Source of the DNA: Paraburkholderia sp.
GTDB taxonomy: Bacteria; Pseudomonadota; Gammaproteobacteria; Burkholderiales; Burkholderiaceae
Length of the DNA stretch: 64,000 nucleotides
Assembly (NCBI RefSeq): GCF_028283785.1
Contig: NZ_JAPWKB010000014.1
Location: forward strand, 372,001 to 436,000
Direction of reading: 5' to 3'
The notes beneath the pieces were generated by a model that worked only from the letters and a program-made list of their open reading frames with translations, did not search any database and was not told the origin of the DNA. Position numbers and translations under genes: made by a program. Below, one piece after another: positions 1 to 9,459 of this stretch; within the stretch, counting starts at the first letter, position 1, and every line of letters starts with the position of its first letter.

Positions 1-147
1 CACAGGATCCTTATCCGGCGGCCCTTCCGGCCGCTGCGGCTCATCGTTATGATGCCCTGGCGACGCCGGCGAAAGCGGATCCCCTTCCGGATCACGGGTC
101 GGATCAGCGAGCGGATCGGGTAACGGATTAGTGTGCATATAAAACAT
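1..147 (-). CDS. Asp-Pro repeat protein, N-terminal part (cut by window start)
   Basis: An open frame of 49 codons starts at ATG 145-147 and runs off the left edge without a stop. GAGG stands about 10 bases upstream of that ATG; a second in-frame ATG lies at 136-138. The visible protein is short on hydrophobic residues and contains four tetrapeptide units ending in Asp-Pro (LPDP, LADP, TRDP, EGDP), followed by a Pro/Gly/His-rich stretch. No signal peptide or known domain is visible. I do not recognise a family. It may be a small disordered protein of the kind often annotated as hypothetical in Burkholderiaceae. Confidence 0.5.
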   Translation of the reverse strand, partial: MFYMHTNPLPDPLADPTRDPEGDPLSPASPGHHNDEPQRPEGPPDKDPV

Positions 148-253
148 GATCGAATAACCTCAAAAGAAATCCCACCGCGCAGCGGTACATCAAAAGCGTA
201 GACGATCCCCACCTCGATAGAGAACCGATCGCAAAACAAATCCCGCGCCACTT

Positions 254-964
254 TCAGTGACGCCCCAAACCCCGCCGCGTCACGTTCAAACTCCAGAACC
301 GCTCGTCCCCGAACACGTCGCCATACCCGTCGGCGCCGAACGCCCTCAACTGACTCCCATACGCACTCACCGCCTCGCGCTTCAACGCGTCGCGCCGCTC
401 GTCGTCCAGCGCAAACCGCGCCCACGGCTGCGCGGGTGTCGCCACGATCCCGCGCTTCGACAGATCGGCGAGCCGCGCATCCACGACGCCCGGCTGACAC
501 CGATGGATCGCTTCCGCATACGCGAACCACGCAAGATGCGACAACCTCGGCACCAGCTCACAACACGCTTCATACACGAGCTGGTGATCCGGATGAAACA
601 GCCCCAGCGGCATCAGCAAAACATTCGCCGTAGACCGGTAAATCGTCTCCTCCAGCGCGGCCGCCAGCCGGTCGATCGACGGCGAATCCGCATACTGGCA
701 ATCGCGAAACGGCATGCGCAACGGAATCGCATCCAGCACGTCGAGCGCATTGTCGTCCTCCACCGTGCGCGCATGGATCGCATCGTGCGAGTCGGCAAAA
801 CCGGCTTTCATGTCCCACTCGGTATGCATCGGATGCTCGGGCGGCGCGGCGAAAACGGTGCACACGGCGGCGTCCGGATGCGCAGCCATCAACGCGCCGC
901 AACTGAATACGGCGTCGTCGAAATGCGGTGATACGACAAACAGGCGCGGACTGGTTTCGCTCAT
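254..964 (-). CDS. PIG-L/LmbE family deacetylase
   Basis: The 236-residue protein belongs to the PIG-L (LmbE-like) zinc-dependent N-deacetylases, which remove acetyl groups from GlcNAc-type substrates or small metabolites. The N-terminal metal motif is PHFDDAVFS (residues 13-21, a variant of the usual PHPDDE, with Ala-Val in place of the Glu position), and the second motif is HPDH (124-127). The frame is open further upstream to 1075, but the start at 964 (MSETSPRL) puts the Rossmann-like first strand directly at the N-terminus as in the family. There is no signal peptide, so it should be cytoplasmic. It is divergent from the helicase gene with a 220-base gap. The substrate cannot be told from sequence. 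The family call is firm; the non-canonical first motif is worth noting. Confidence 0.85.
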   Translation of the reverse strand: MSETSPRLFVVSPHFDDAVFSCGALMAAHPDAAVCTVFAAPPEHPMHTEWDMKAGFADSHDAIHARTVEDDNALDVLDAIPLRMPFRDCQYADSPSIDRLAAALEETIYRSTANVLLMPLGLFHPDHQLVYEACCELVPRLSHLAWFAYAEAIHRCQPGVVDARLADLSKRGIVATPAQPWARFALDDERRDALKREAVSAYGSQLRAFGADGYGDVFGDERFWSLNVTRRGLGRH

Positions 965-1184
965 ACGTTCTCGACGGATTTCATCGGTGAAAGCACGACA
1001 TCGGCATGGATCGAAAGCCCCACATGAGCTTAGACAAATTTCTCGCGAATTGCGCAACGCATGTCCCGTCCGCAAACCTCATGCCAGCACGCCAACACCA
1101 GAATCGATGCGGACTGAACTCGAGCCTCGGCTGGCGAGTCCATCGGAAAAGCGGCATCCTGACGGCAACGCGAAAGGAGGGCGG

Positions 1185-3896
1185 TTGAAATCATCGACAC
1201 GTGCGAATCCGGCGTCCACACAAGCCGAACTGTCCGGACCGGACCCGGCGTCGAACGACGCCGACGCCGCGCCCGACGACGCTGTTCCCGATACGTCGAC
1301 GCCACAGCCCGCCACGCGCCGCGCACCGCGCGCCCGTCGGGTGCCGAAGACCCGCGAGCAACAGGCGAAGGACGACGCGCGCGCGGCGGCCGCATTCCAT
1401 TCCGAACCGTTTTCCGTCGATACGACTGCGGCCGCCCAGCCGTTCGAGACGCGTCTGCAACGCTGGTTCGACGTGCGCCGCTGGCAAGCGTTCGATTTCC
1501 AGCGCACCACATGGCAGGCCATCGTTCGCGGCGAAAGCGGGCTGCTGCACGCGACCACTGGCTCCGGTAAAACCTGGGCGGTCTGGTTCGGTGCGCTGGC
1601 CGCGTTCGCCGACCACGCGGCGCGCGGCGTCGACACGCGCAACCCGCAAGCCGATCCGCTGACAGTGCTGTGGATCACGCCGATGCGTGCGCTCGCCGCC
1701 GATACCGCGCGTGCGCTGCAATCGTCGGCGCTCGAACTGGCGGTGCCGTGGACGGTCGGCCTGCGTACCGGCGACACGCCTTCGGCCGAACGCGCGCGGC
1801 AGAATCGACGGATGCCGTCGGCGCTGGTGACGACGCCCGAAAGCCTGTCGCTGATGCTGACGCGCGCCGATGCCCGCGAAGCGCTCGCGCACGTGCGGCT
1901 GGTGGTCGTCGATGAATGGCATGAACTGATCGGCAACAAGCGCGGCACGCAGACCCAGCTGGCGCTCGCGCGCCTCGCGCACTGGCGCGCCGGTCTGCAA
2001 ATCTGGGGCGTGTCGGCGACGCTCGGCAATACGGCTTTCGCCGCCGACGTGCTGCTCGCGCCGACGAACACGCCGCGCGCGTTCGTGCCCGGCGCGCAGC
2101 CCAAAACGCTGATCGTCGATACGCTGATTCCCGACACCATCGAACGGTTTCCGTGGGCGGGACATCTCGGCACGCGCCAGGTCGAACGGGTCGCCGACGA
2201 ACTCGACGCGGCAGGGACGTCGCTGGTGTTCACCAACACGCGTTCGCAGGCGGAGCTGTGGTATCGCGCGCTGCTCGAAGCGCGTCCGCAATGGGCCGGG
2301 CTGATCGCGCTGCATCACAGTTCGCTCGATCAGGACGTGCGCGAATGGGTCGAAAACGGCCTGAAAGACGGCAAGCTGAAAGTCGTCGTATGTACGTCGA
2401 GCCTCGATCTCGGTGTCGATTTCCTGCCGGTCGAGCGTGTGTTCCAGATCGGCTCGCCAAAAGGCGTGGCCCGCTTGATGCAACGCGCGGGACGCTCCGG
2501 TCATGCGCCGGGACGGGTCTCGCGCGTCACCATCGTGCCGACTCACGCGCTCGAACTGGTCGAAGCCGCCGCCGCGCGCCGCGCGGTCGAAGCGCGTCAG
2601 ATCGAAAGCCGCGATATGCCGCACAAGCCGCTCGACGTGCTGGTCCAGCATCTGGTGACGGTGGCGATCGGCGGCGGCTTTACCGCGGACGCGATGTTCG
2701 ACGAGGTGCGCACGAGCTTCGCGTATCGCGACCTGACGCGCGCGGAGTTCGAGTGGGCGGTTGCCTTCGTCGAACGGGGCGGCACGTCGCTGACCGCGTA
2801 TCCGGATTTCCACCGCGTGGTTCGCGACGACGACGGCATGTACCGCGTGCCGCGCGTCGATCTCGTGCGCCGTCATCGCAACAACATCGGCACGATCGTC
2901 GCCAACGCGACGATGCAGGTTGCGTACGTCAACGGTTCGCGCATCGGCGCGATGGAAGAGTCGTTTATCTCGCGGCTCAAACCCGGCGATGTCTTCACGT
3001 TCGGCGGCCGCGCGCTCGAACTGGTGCGGGTGCGCGAGATGACCGCCTACGTCAGACGCGCAACGTCGACCCGTGGCGCGATGCCGCGTTGGGCGGGCAG
3101 CCGGATGCCGCTGTCGTCGGAACTGGCGGACGCGATGCTCGCGATGTTCGAGGAAGCGGATCACGACATCTACGCAGAGCGCGAAATGGAAGCGGTGCGG
3201 CCGCTGCTCGAATTGCAGCGTGCATGGTCGGCGTTGCCGGAACCCGGCGTGCTGGTGGTCGAGCTGTTGCGTTCGCGCGAAGGCCATCACCTGTTCTGCT
3301 ATCCGTTCGCCGGGCGCACCGCGCATATCGGACTCGGCGCGTTGCTGGCGTGGCGCGCGGCGCGCGAGATGCCGGGCACGTTTTCGATTTCGATGAACGA
3401 CTACGGCTTCGAACTGCTGTCCGCGCAGCCGTTCGACTGGGCGTCGCTGTTCGATGCGCAACTGCTGTCGGCGGACGGCCTCGAACACGATCTGTTCGCG
3501 AGCCTGAACGCATCCGAACTCGCGATGCGGCGCTTTCGGGAAATCGCCCGCGTCGCCGGACTGGTCTATCAGGGCCATCCCGGACAACACAAGAGCGCGC
3601 GGCAATTGCAGGCGTCGAGCGGACTGTTCTACGAAGTGTTTCGCCAGCACGACAGCGGCAATCTGCTGCTCGCGCAAGCGGACACGGAAGTGATGCTGCA
3701 GGAACTGGAGGTCGTGCGGATTCGCGATGCGTTGGTGCGCATGCGCGCAAGCCGCCTCGTCATCAAACGTCCAAAGAAGCCGACGCCGTTCGCATTTCCG
3801 CTGATCGTCGGACGGATGCGCGAAAAAGTCAGCACGGAAAAGCTCGCGGACCGCGTCAACCGGATGCTGGCCGAACTCGAAAAGGCGGCCCGATGA
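1185..3896 (+). CDS. Ligase-associated DEXH-box DNA helicase (Lhr-like)
   Basis: A superfamily-2 helicase of about 903 residues, matching the ligase-associated DNA damage response DEXH helicase family. After a disordered Ala/Pro/Arg-rich N-terminus come Walker A ATTGSGKT (residues 123-130), a DEWH box (243-246), the SAT-type motif GVSATLGN, and the second RecA-like domain with the QRAGRSGH motif VI. A long C-terminal region like that of Lhr helicases follows. The frame is open from 714, but a TTG at 1185 is preceded by AAAGGAGG at 1173-1180, which I take as the start; an ATG at 1107 lacks such a site. Its stop overlaps the pdeM start (ATGA), so the two are translationally coupled. In other bacteria this helicase sits with PdeM, an exonuclease and an ATP-dependent DNA ligase; the last two are not adjacent here. 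Confidence 0.9.
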   Translation: MKSSTRANPASTQAELSGPDPASNDADAAPDDAVPDTSTPQPATRRAPRARRVPKTREQQAKDDARAAAAFHSEPFSVDTTAAAQPFETRLQRWFDVRRWQAFDFQRTTWQAIVRGESGLLHATTGSGKTWAVWFGALAAFADHAARGVDTRNPQADPLTVLWITPMRALAADTARALQSSALELAVPWTVGLRTGDTPSAERARQNRRMPSALVTTPESLSLMLTRADAREALAHVRLVVVDEWHELIGNKRGTQTQLALARLAHWRAGLQIWGVSATLGNTAFAADVLLAPTNTPRAFVPGAQPKTLIVDTLIPDTIERFPWAGHLGTRQVERVADELDAAGTSLVFTNTRSQAELWYRALLEARPQWAGLIALHHSSLDQDVREWVENGLKDGKLKVVVCTSSLDLGVDFLPVERVFQIGSPKGVARLMQRAGRSGHAPGRVSRVTIVPTHALELVEAAAARRAVEARQIESRDMPHKPLDVLVQHLVTVAIGGGFTADAMFDEVRTSFAYRDLTRAEFEWAVAFVERGGTSLTAYPDFHRVVRDDDGMYRVPRVDLVRRHRNNIGTIVANATMQVAYVNGSRIGAMEESFISRLKPGDVFTFGGRALELVRVREMTAYVRRATSTRGAMPRWAGSRMPLSSELADAMLAMFEEADHDIYAEREMEAVRPLLELQRAWSALPEPGVLVVELLRSREGHHLFCYPFAGRTAHIGLGALLAWRAAREMPGTFSISMNDYGFELLSAQPFDWASLFDAQLLSADGLEHDLFASLNASELAMRRFREIARVAGLVYQGHPGQHKSARQLQASSGLFYEVFRQHDSGNLLLAQADTEVMLQELEVVRIRDALVRMRASRLVIKRPKKPTPFAFPLIVGRMREKVSTEKLADRVNRMLAELEKAAR

Positions 3897-4588
3897 ACGT
3901 GCGTCGCGACGCGTCCACGCTGACCGTGACCGTGCACGGTCATGACTTGATTCTGTCCGCGCATCGCGCCGCATTCGATCCCGCACTGAAGCTGTTGCTG
4001 GTCGCCGACGCGCACTTCGGCAAGGACGCGGTGTTTCGCTCGCACGGCATTCCGGTGCCGGTTGGTTCCACCGACGAGAATATCGCGCGGCTCGATGCGT
4101 TGATCGCCGCGCATCGGCCCGCGCAGATCGTGTTTCTCGGCGACGTGCTGCACGGCGCGCAGTCGCACGCGCCGGAAGTGCTGGATGCGCTGCACGCATG
4201 GCGCGCGCGGCACGCCGGAATCCGGCTCGTGATCGTCGAAGGCAATCACGACCGGCACGCGGGTTTGCCGCCCGTCACGCTCGACTACGAAGCGGTCCAG
4301 GAACCCTGGCGGATCGGACCGTGGGCGCTATGCCACCATCCTCAGCAGGTGGCGGGCGCGTATGCGCTGGCCGGACACGAGCATCCGGTGTATCGCGTGA
4401 CGACGCGTATCGAATCGGTGCGTTTGCCGTGTTTCCGGTTCGGTGCGGAAAGCGGCGTGCTGCCTGCGTTCGGTAGTTTTACCGGTGGCTTCGTCGTCAA
4501 TCCGGGCGGCCGGGCGAGCGCCGGCGACGATGCCGTGTATGTCGTCGCGCAAGGCCAGGTGATGGCGGTCAAGCCGCCGACCGGATAA
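3893..4588 (+). CDS. pdeM: Ligase-associated metallophosphoesterase PdeM
   Basis: A 231-residue calcineurin-like phosphoesterase of the PdeM family, a putative DNA-repair nuclease/phosphodiesterase working with the ligase-associated helicase. All metal-binding blocks are visible in order: DAHFGK near residue 37, GDVLHG, GNHDRH, an HH pair (CHHPQQ) and GHEHP. The start ATG at 3893 overlaps the helicase stop codon by four bases, which argues for co-translation. Length is normal for the family and there is no signal peptide. Nothing downstream on this strand belongs to the same system, as the next gene is a signalling protein after a 149-base gap. Confidence 0.9.
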   Translation: MNVRRDASTLTVTVHGHDLILSAHRAAFDPALKLLLVADAHFGKDAVFRSHGIPVPVGSTDENIARLDALIAAHRPAQIVFLGDVLHGAQSHAPEVLDALHAWRARHAGIRLVIVEGNHDRHAGLPPVTLDYEAVQEPWRIGPWALCHHPQQVAGAYALAGHEHPVYRVTTRIESVRLPCFRFGAESGVLPAFGSFTGGFVVNPGGRASAGDDAVYVVAQGQVMAVKPPTG

Positions 4589-4737
4589 CCCGGGCCCGGT
4601 CTATGCTGGCCGCCGGGTCCGCCGGACGGCTGTCAAATTCGCATGCAAAGCTATGTCTGGCGGGGTACGCGGGATAAACTTGCGTATTGACTACGATTCG
4701 CGGCGCGCCTTGCCTCGACATGCCAAAGGACATCACC

Positions 4738-7700
4738 ATGGTGGCAAGCAGGGAAGCGCCTCGCGGCGACGAAACCGGCAGCCCGGCCCACGAAGCCGCG
4801 CCGGGTCCGTCGTCGCCCGATTTTCCTGTGGTGGGAATCGGCGCGTCGGCTGGCGGCGTGCAAGCGTTGCTGCGGTTTTTCGAAAACGCCCCGGCCGACA
4901 TGAACATGGCGTTCGCGGTCGTGCTGCATCTGTCGCCCAAGCATGAGAGTCTGGCCGATCAGGTGCTTCAGCGCGTCACGCAGATGCCCGTCATCCAGGT
5001 CACGTCCGAAACGCACATCCGCAAGAATCACATCTACGTGATTTCGCCCGCCAAAGATCTGGCCATGCGCGACGGCATGCTGAGCGCGTCCGACGCGAGT
5101 CACGCGCGCGGCCGTCCGGTATCGATCGACCGGTTTTTCCGCAGCCTGGCCGACGCGCATGGCGAACGCGCAATCAGCATCGTGATGTCGGGTTCGGGCA
5201 GCGACGGCGCGGTGGGTATCGGCCGGATCAAGGAACAGCTCGGCATCACGCTCGTGCAGAGTCCGCTCGACGCCGAATATCCGGAAATGCCGCAAAGCGC
5301 GATCGAAACCGGCATGGTCGATTTCGTGTTGCCCGCGGTCGAGATGCCGCAAAAGCTGATCGAGCTGTGGCGCATCGCACAGGCCATCGAACTCTCCGAC
5401 AAAGACGCGAATACCGATGAGCCGGTGATTGCGAGCACGGGGTCGCTGCATGGCACGCCGGTCATCGAGCGCGCGCTGTCAGGCATCCTCAAGCAGTTGC
5501 GGGTGCGCACCGGCCACGACTTCAGCCACTACAAGCGCGCCACGGTGTTGCGCCGCATCGAACGGCGGATGCAGGTCAGCGCGCTAACCACGCTGCCCGA
5601 TTACCTCGACTATCTCACCGGTCAGCCCGAAGAAGCGCAGGCGTTGCTGCGCGATATGCTGATCGGCGTCACGCACTTCTTCCGCGATCGCGAAGCGTTC
5701 GAGGCGCTCGAACGCGAGATCGTGCCCGCGCTGTTCGAAGGCCGTGCGGCCGAAGACAAGATTCGTGTCTGGGCGGCCGGCTGTTCGACCGGCGAGGAAG
5801 CCTATTCGCTCGCGATGCTGCTGGCCGAGCAACAGGCCGAACGCGCCACGGAACTGCATCACGAAGTCCCGCCGTTCCAGGTGTTCGCCACCGACATCGA
5901 CGAACGCTCGATCATGGCGGGCCGCAAGGGGCTGTATCCCACGTCGATCATCACCGACGTGCCGCCTGCCCGTTTGCGCCAGTTCTTTATCCGGGAGCCG
6001 CTGCATTACCGGGTGGTGAAGCCGCTGCGCGAGCGTCTGCTGTTCGCGCAGCACAACGTGTTGCGCGACCCGCCGTTTTCGAGCGTCGATCTCGTGTCGT
6101 GCCGCAACATGCTGATCTACCTGGACCGCGACGCGCAACGTCAGGTGCTGCAGCTGTTCCACTTCGCGCTGCGTCCCGGCGGCGTTCTGTTTCTCGGGAC
6201 TTCCGAATCCGCGGAAGTCGCTAACGAGCTGTTTATCGCCATCGACAAGAAAAATCGCATTTTCCGCGCCCGTCCGTCGGCCCGTAAAGTTCATCCGCAG
6301 CCGACCGTCCCGGTGCCGCCCGCCACTCAGGCGCCGCTTGCGCTGCTTGGCGTCGTGCTGCCGCAATTGCCCGGCCGCGTGTCGTTCGCTGCAGTGCATC
6401 AGCGTGCGCTGACGCAGTGCGGCCCGGCCAGCGTCGTCGTCGATCACGCGTCGGATATCGTGCATATGTCCGATCAGGTGGGCCGCTTTTTGCGATTCAC
6501 CGGCGGCGAGCCTTCGCAGAACATCGTCGATATCGTGTTGCCGGAATTGCGGCTCGAACTGCGCACCGCGCTGTTCCAGGCTACGCAATCGCGACGCAGC
6601 GTCGACGCGCGGCGCGTGCGGATCGTCACCGATTCCTCAACGCGCTACGTGAACATGACGGTGCGCCCGTATCACGACGACATCGCGAACGCCGACTTCG
6701 TGCTGGTGCTGTTCAGCGAGGTGGACGACGCGCCGGCGTCGCTCGCGGGCGATGCGGCACCGGTCGCGGCCGACCCGCTGGTCGCACAACTGGAAGATGA
6801 ACTGCGTGGCACGCGCGCGCAATTGCAGGCCACCATCGAGCATGCGGATGCTTCGACGGAGGAATTGAAAGCGTCGAACGAAGAATTGCAGGCGATCAAC
6901 GAAGAACTGCGCTCGGCCACCGAAGAACTCGAAACCAGCAAGGAAGAGCTGCAATCGACCAACGAAGAACTGTCTACCGTCAACGGCGAATTGCGTGCGC
7001 GGATCGACGACGCGAACAAGGCCAACGACGATTTGCAGAACCTGATTTCGTCGACGGAAATCGCGACGATCTTCGTCGATCGCGCGATGCGCATCAAACG
7101 CTTTACGCCGAAAGCGGTCGATCTCTTCAACCTGATTCCGTCCGACCTCGGCCGTCCGCTGTTCGACATCACGCATCGTCTCGACTATCCGCAACTCGCC
7201 GCCGACGTCGCCGCCACGATCGATTCATTGCAGGTGACCGAACGCGAAGTGCACGGCATCAACGGCGCCGTGTTTCTGAGCCGGATGCTGCCGTATCGCA
7301 CGGCCGATCACCGGATCGACGGCGTCGTGATGACGCTGATCGACATCAGCGCGCGGCTCGACGCCGAAGCGCAGGCGCGTGAAAGCGAAGAGCGCCTGCA
7401 GGTCGCGGCGCAGACCACGCAGGACTACGCGATCATCGTGCAGGACACGCACGGTCATATCGTCACGTGGAATCGCGGCGCCGAGCGCATGTTCGGCTAT
7501 CTGGAAGCGGAAGTGACCGGCGAACTGATCGACACGATCTTTCTGCCCGACGACCGGAATATCGGCGTCGCGGCGGCGGAACGGCGTCGCGCGCGTATCG
7601 AGGGACGTTCGAAGGACGAGCGCTGGCATGTGCGCAAAGATGGTTCGCGGCTGTTTTGCGGCGGCGTGACCACGCAGATCGAAGCGCGTAACTTCACCGG

Positions 7701-8934
7701 CTACGCGAAGATCATGCTCGACATCACCGATCGCAAGGTCGAGGAGAGCGCGCAGCATCTCGAACTGATTCACGAGCGGACGGTGCGCGAAAAAGTGGAA
7801 GCCGCGAACCGGCTGAAAGACGAGTTTCTCGCGGTGCTGTCGCACGAACTCAAGCATCCGCTGAACCTGATTCAGGTGAAGGCGGAACTGCTCGCGCGCG
7901 TGCCGGAAGCGCGCGGTCTGCCGGTCGTTCAGGAAGCCGCCGAAGCGATCCGCCACAGCGTCGCCGGGCAGGCCACGCTGATCGACGATCTGCTCGACCT
8001 GTCGCGCCTGCGTACCGGCAAGCTCGCACTGCATCCGGCCGCCACCGATATCGCGGCGTTGCTGAGGTCGGCGGCGGAGACGATGCAAGCCGATTTCACC
8101 GGCCGTGGCATCGCGCTCGACATGCAGGGCGTCGCGGAGCCTTTCACCGTGGATGCCGATCCGGTGCGGCTCGAACAGATCGTCTGGAATCTGGTCAGCA
8201 ATGCGCTGAAGTTCACGCAGCAAGGCGGCCGGATCAGCGTGACGCTGTCGCGCGACGGCGACTCCGCCTGCATCGAAGTGCGCGATAACGGTCAGGGCAT
8301 CGACCAGGCGTTGCTGCCGAGCATTTTCGACATGTTTATCCAGGCCGAAGGCGTGACCAGCCGACGCCGCGGCGGATTGGGCATCGGTCTCGCGCTCGTC
8401 AAGCAGTTGACGGAACTGCACGGCGGCCGGGTCGCGGTCGAGTCGGGCGGCGCGGGAATGGGGGCGCGGTTTCGCATCTGGTTGCCCGCCAGCCGCGACG
8501 TGACGCTGTTACCCAGCGTCACGCCGGACGGCCTGCACAGCGATCCGAACCTGCTGAAAGGCAAGCGCCTGTTGCTCGTCGACGACGCAACCGACGCGCT
8601 CGACGCGTTGCGCACGCTGCTCGAACTCGAAGGCGCGAGCGTGCGCGCGGAGTCGAGCGGGGCGGCGGCATTGCGCGCGGTCGGCGAGGAGTCGTTCGAT
8701 CTCATCGTGTCCGACATCGCGATGCCCGGCATGGACGGCTATGAACTGATCGCGCAATTGCGGCGCGCGGCGGCCACCGCGCAGGTGCCGGCGATCGCGT
8801 TGTCGGGTTTCGGGCGGCGTCAGGACGCGATGGCGGCGCGCCAGGCCGGATTCGACGCGCACCTCGGCAAACCCGTGTCGCTGACCACATTGCTGCAGAC
8901 CATCGGCGGGGTAATGCGCAATCGCGTGGCGTGA
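4738..8934 (+). CDS. CheB-CheR-PAS-histidine kinase-receiver fusion protein
   Basis: A 1398-residue soluble signalling protein that joins five activities. CheB methylesterase domain: GIGASAGG with Ser37. CheR methyltransferase: GCSTGEEAYS around residues 347-356 and FATDIDE. A long Glu/Asn-rich coiled coil follows (repeated NEELQ/STNEEL units around residues 700-760), then two PAS domains, a HisKA domain with His1036 in SHELKHPL, a HATPase with LVSNALKFT and GLGIGLAL, and a C-terminal receiver with Asp1326 in SDIAMPG. The start is ATG 4738 because AAAGGA stands seven bases before it; ATG 4720 is a weaker alternative. No membrane segment is seen. No chemoreceptor or che gene is nearby, so it probably acts outside the classical flagellar pathway. 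The signal sensed is unknown. Confidence 0.92.
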   Translation: MVASREAPRGDETGSPAHEAAPGPSSPDFPVVGIGASAGGVQALLRFFENAPADMNMAFAVVLHLSPKHESLADQVLQRVTQMPVIQVTSETHIRKNHIYVISPAKDLAMRDGMLSASDASHARGRPVSIDRFFRSLADAHGERAISIVMSGSGSDGAVGIGRIKEQLGITLVQSPLDAEYPEMPQSAIETGMVDFVLPAVEMPQKLIELWRIAQAIELSDKDANTDEPVIASTGSLHGTPVIERALSGILKQLRVRTGHDFSHYKRATVLRRIERRMQVSALTTLPDYLDYLTGQPEEAQALLRDMLIGVTHFFRDREAFEALEREIVPALFEGRAAEDKIRVWAAGCSTGEEAYSLAMLLAEQQAERATELHHEVPPFQVFATDIDERSIMAGRKGLYPTSIITDVPPARLRQFFIREPLHYRVVKPLRERLLFAQHNVLRDPPFSSVDLVSCRNMLIYLDRDAQRQVLQLFHFALRPGGVLFLGTSESAEVANELFIAIDKKNRIFRARPSARKVHPQPTVPVPPATQAPLALLGVVLPQLPGRVSFAAVHQRALTQCGPASVVVDHASDIVHMSDQVGRFLRFTGGEPSQNIVDIVLPELRLELRTALFQATQSRRSVDARRVRIVTDSSTRYVNMTVRPYHDDIANADFVLVLFSEVDDAPASLAGDAAPVAADPLVAQLEDELRGTRAQLQATIEHADASTEELKASNEELQAINEELRSATEELETSKEELQSTNEELSTVNGELRARIDDANKANDDLQNLISSTEIATIFVDRAMRIKRFTPKAVDLFNLIPSDLGRPLFDITHRLDYPQLAADVAATIDSLQVTEREVHGINGAVFLSRMLPYRTADHRIDGVVMTLIDISARLDAEAQARESEERLQVAAQTTQDYAIIVQDTHGHIVTWNRGAERMFGYLEAEVTGELIDTIFLPDDRNIGVAAAERRRARIEGRSKDERWHVRKDGSRLFCGGVTTQIEARNFTGYAKIMLDITDRKVEESAQHLELIHERTVREKVEAANRLKDEFLAVLSHELKHPLNLIQVKAELLARVPEARGLPVVQEAAEAIRHSVAGQATLIDDLLDLSRLRTGKLALHPAATDIAALLRSAAETMQADFTGRGIALDMQGVAEPFTVDADPVRLEQIVWNLVSNALKFTQQGGRISVTLSRDGDSACIEVRDNGQGIDQALLPSIFDMFIQAEGVTSRRRGGLGIGLALVKQLTELHGGRVAVESGGAGMGARFRIWLPASRDVTLLPSVTPDGLHSDPNLLKGKRLLLVDDATDALDALRTLLELEGASVRAESSGAAALRAVGEESFDLIVSDIAMPGMDGYELIAQLRRAAATAQVPAIALSGFGRRQDAMAARQAGFDAHLGKPVSLTTLLQTIGGVMRNRVA

Positions 8935-8949
8935 GCGTCATCGGTTGCC

Positions 8950-8966
8950 GGGCGGTGTTTCCGCCC
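8950..8966. terminator. Weak hairpin between convergent genes
   Basis: GGGCGG (8950-8955), loop TGTTT, CCGCCC (8961-8966) lies between the ends of the CheB-CheR kinase gene and the small minus-strand gene. There is no T-run, so termination activity is only a guess. Confidence 0.35.
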
Positions 8967-8991
8967 AATGTTCACGCACCGTTGCCGCGCA

Positions 8992-9258
8992 TCAATCCAG
9001 CGGTATTTCCAGCGCCGCCATCGACATGCCCGCCATATAGCTCGTATGAAAATAGCCGCAGCGCGCAAACGCGGAAATGCGGGCGAGCCGTTCGGTTTCC
9101 GGGCATCCGTCGTCGGGATCGGACAGCGTGGTTCGCACCGTCGCGGTGCTTTCCGTGCGGGCAGGTGACGACGGTTGCGCCGTCGGTGAATCCGGACGGA
9201 ACGCGGCAATGCCGCGTATCGACAGACTTTTTTTCAGCAAGGCGGTAAGCGTGGGCAT
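8992..9258 (-). CDS. Small hypothetical protein (88 aa)
   Basis: An 88-residue protein starting at ATG 9256-9258 with GGAG about nine bases upstream on the minus strand. It has a basic N-terminus (PTLTALLKKSLSIRG), a Ser/Thr/Pro-rich middle and a C-terminal half with two Cys-free helices and one Cys (FARCGYF). No signal peptide, membrane span or known motif is visible. It is divergent from the YbaK-like gene with a 201-base gap that must hold both promoters. The plausible start site and amino-acid composition support a real gene. A longer frame reaching 10050 reads through the YbaK-like gene and is rejected. Function unknown. Confidence 0.55.
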   Translation of the reverse strand: MPTLTALLKKSLSIRGIAAFRPDSPTAQPSSPARTESTATVRTTLSDPDDGCPETERLARISAFARCGYFHTSYMAGMSMAALEIPLD

Positions 9259-9459
9259 CGCGCGGGTCTCCGTGCGGGAAGAGCGTCTGTTGAATCTAGA
9301 CGCTGCGGTGCACAATCGCAAATACGCTTTCGTGAAATGCTTTGCAATGGCGGTTCGATACGGAAATCTGCCGTGTCGGAGGCGGCGCCCGCCGATGCCA
9401 TTTCGAACCGTTAGAATGCGGAATCGTCCACGAGAACAGCGCGTTTTTTCAACCGACCT

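Noticed and set aside
714..1184. N-terminal extension of the helicase frame
   Set aside because: It runs across the divergent deacetylase gene start; composition is not protein-like and the TTG at 1185 has a strong ribosome site.
1191..4199. Very long minus-strand frame opposite the helicase
   Set aside because: Arg/His-rich translation typical of the antisense shadow of a high-GC gene.
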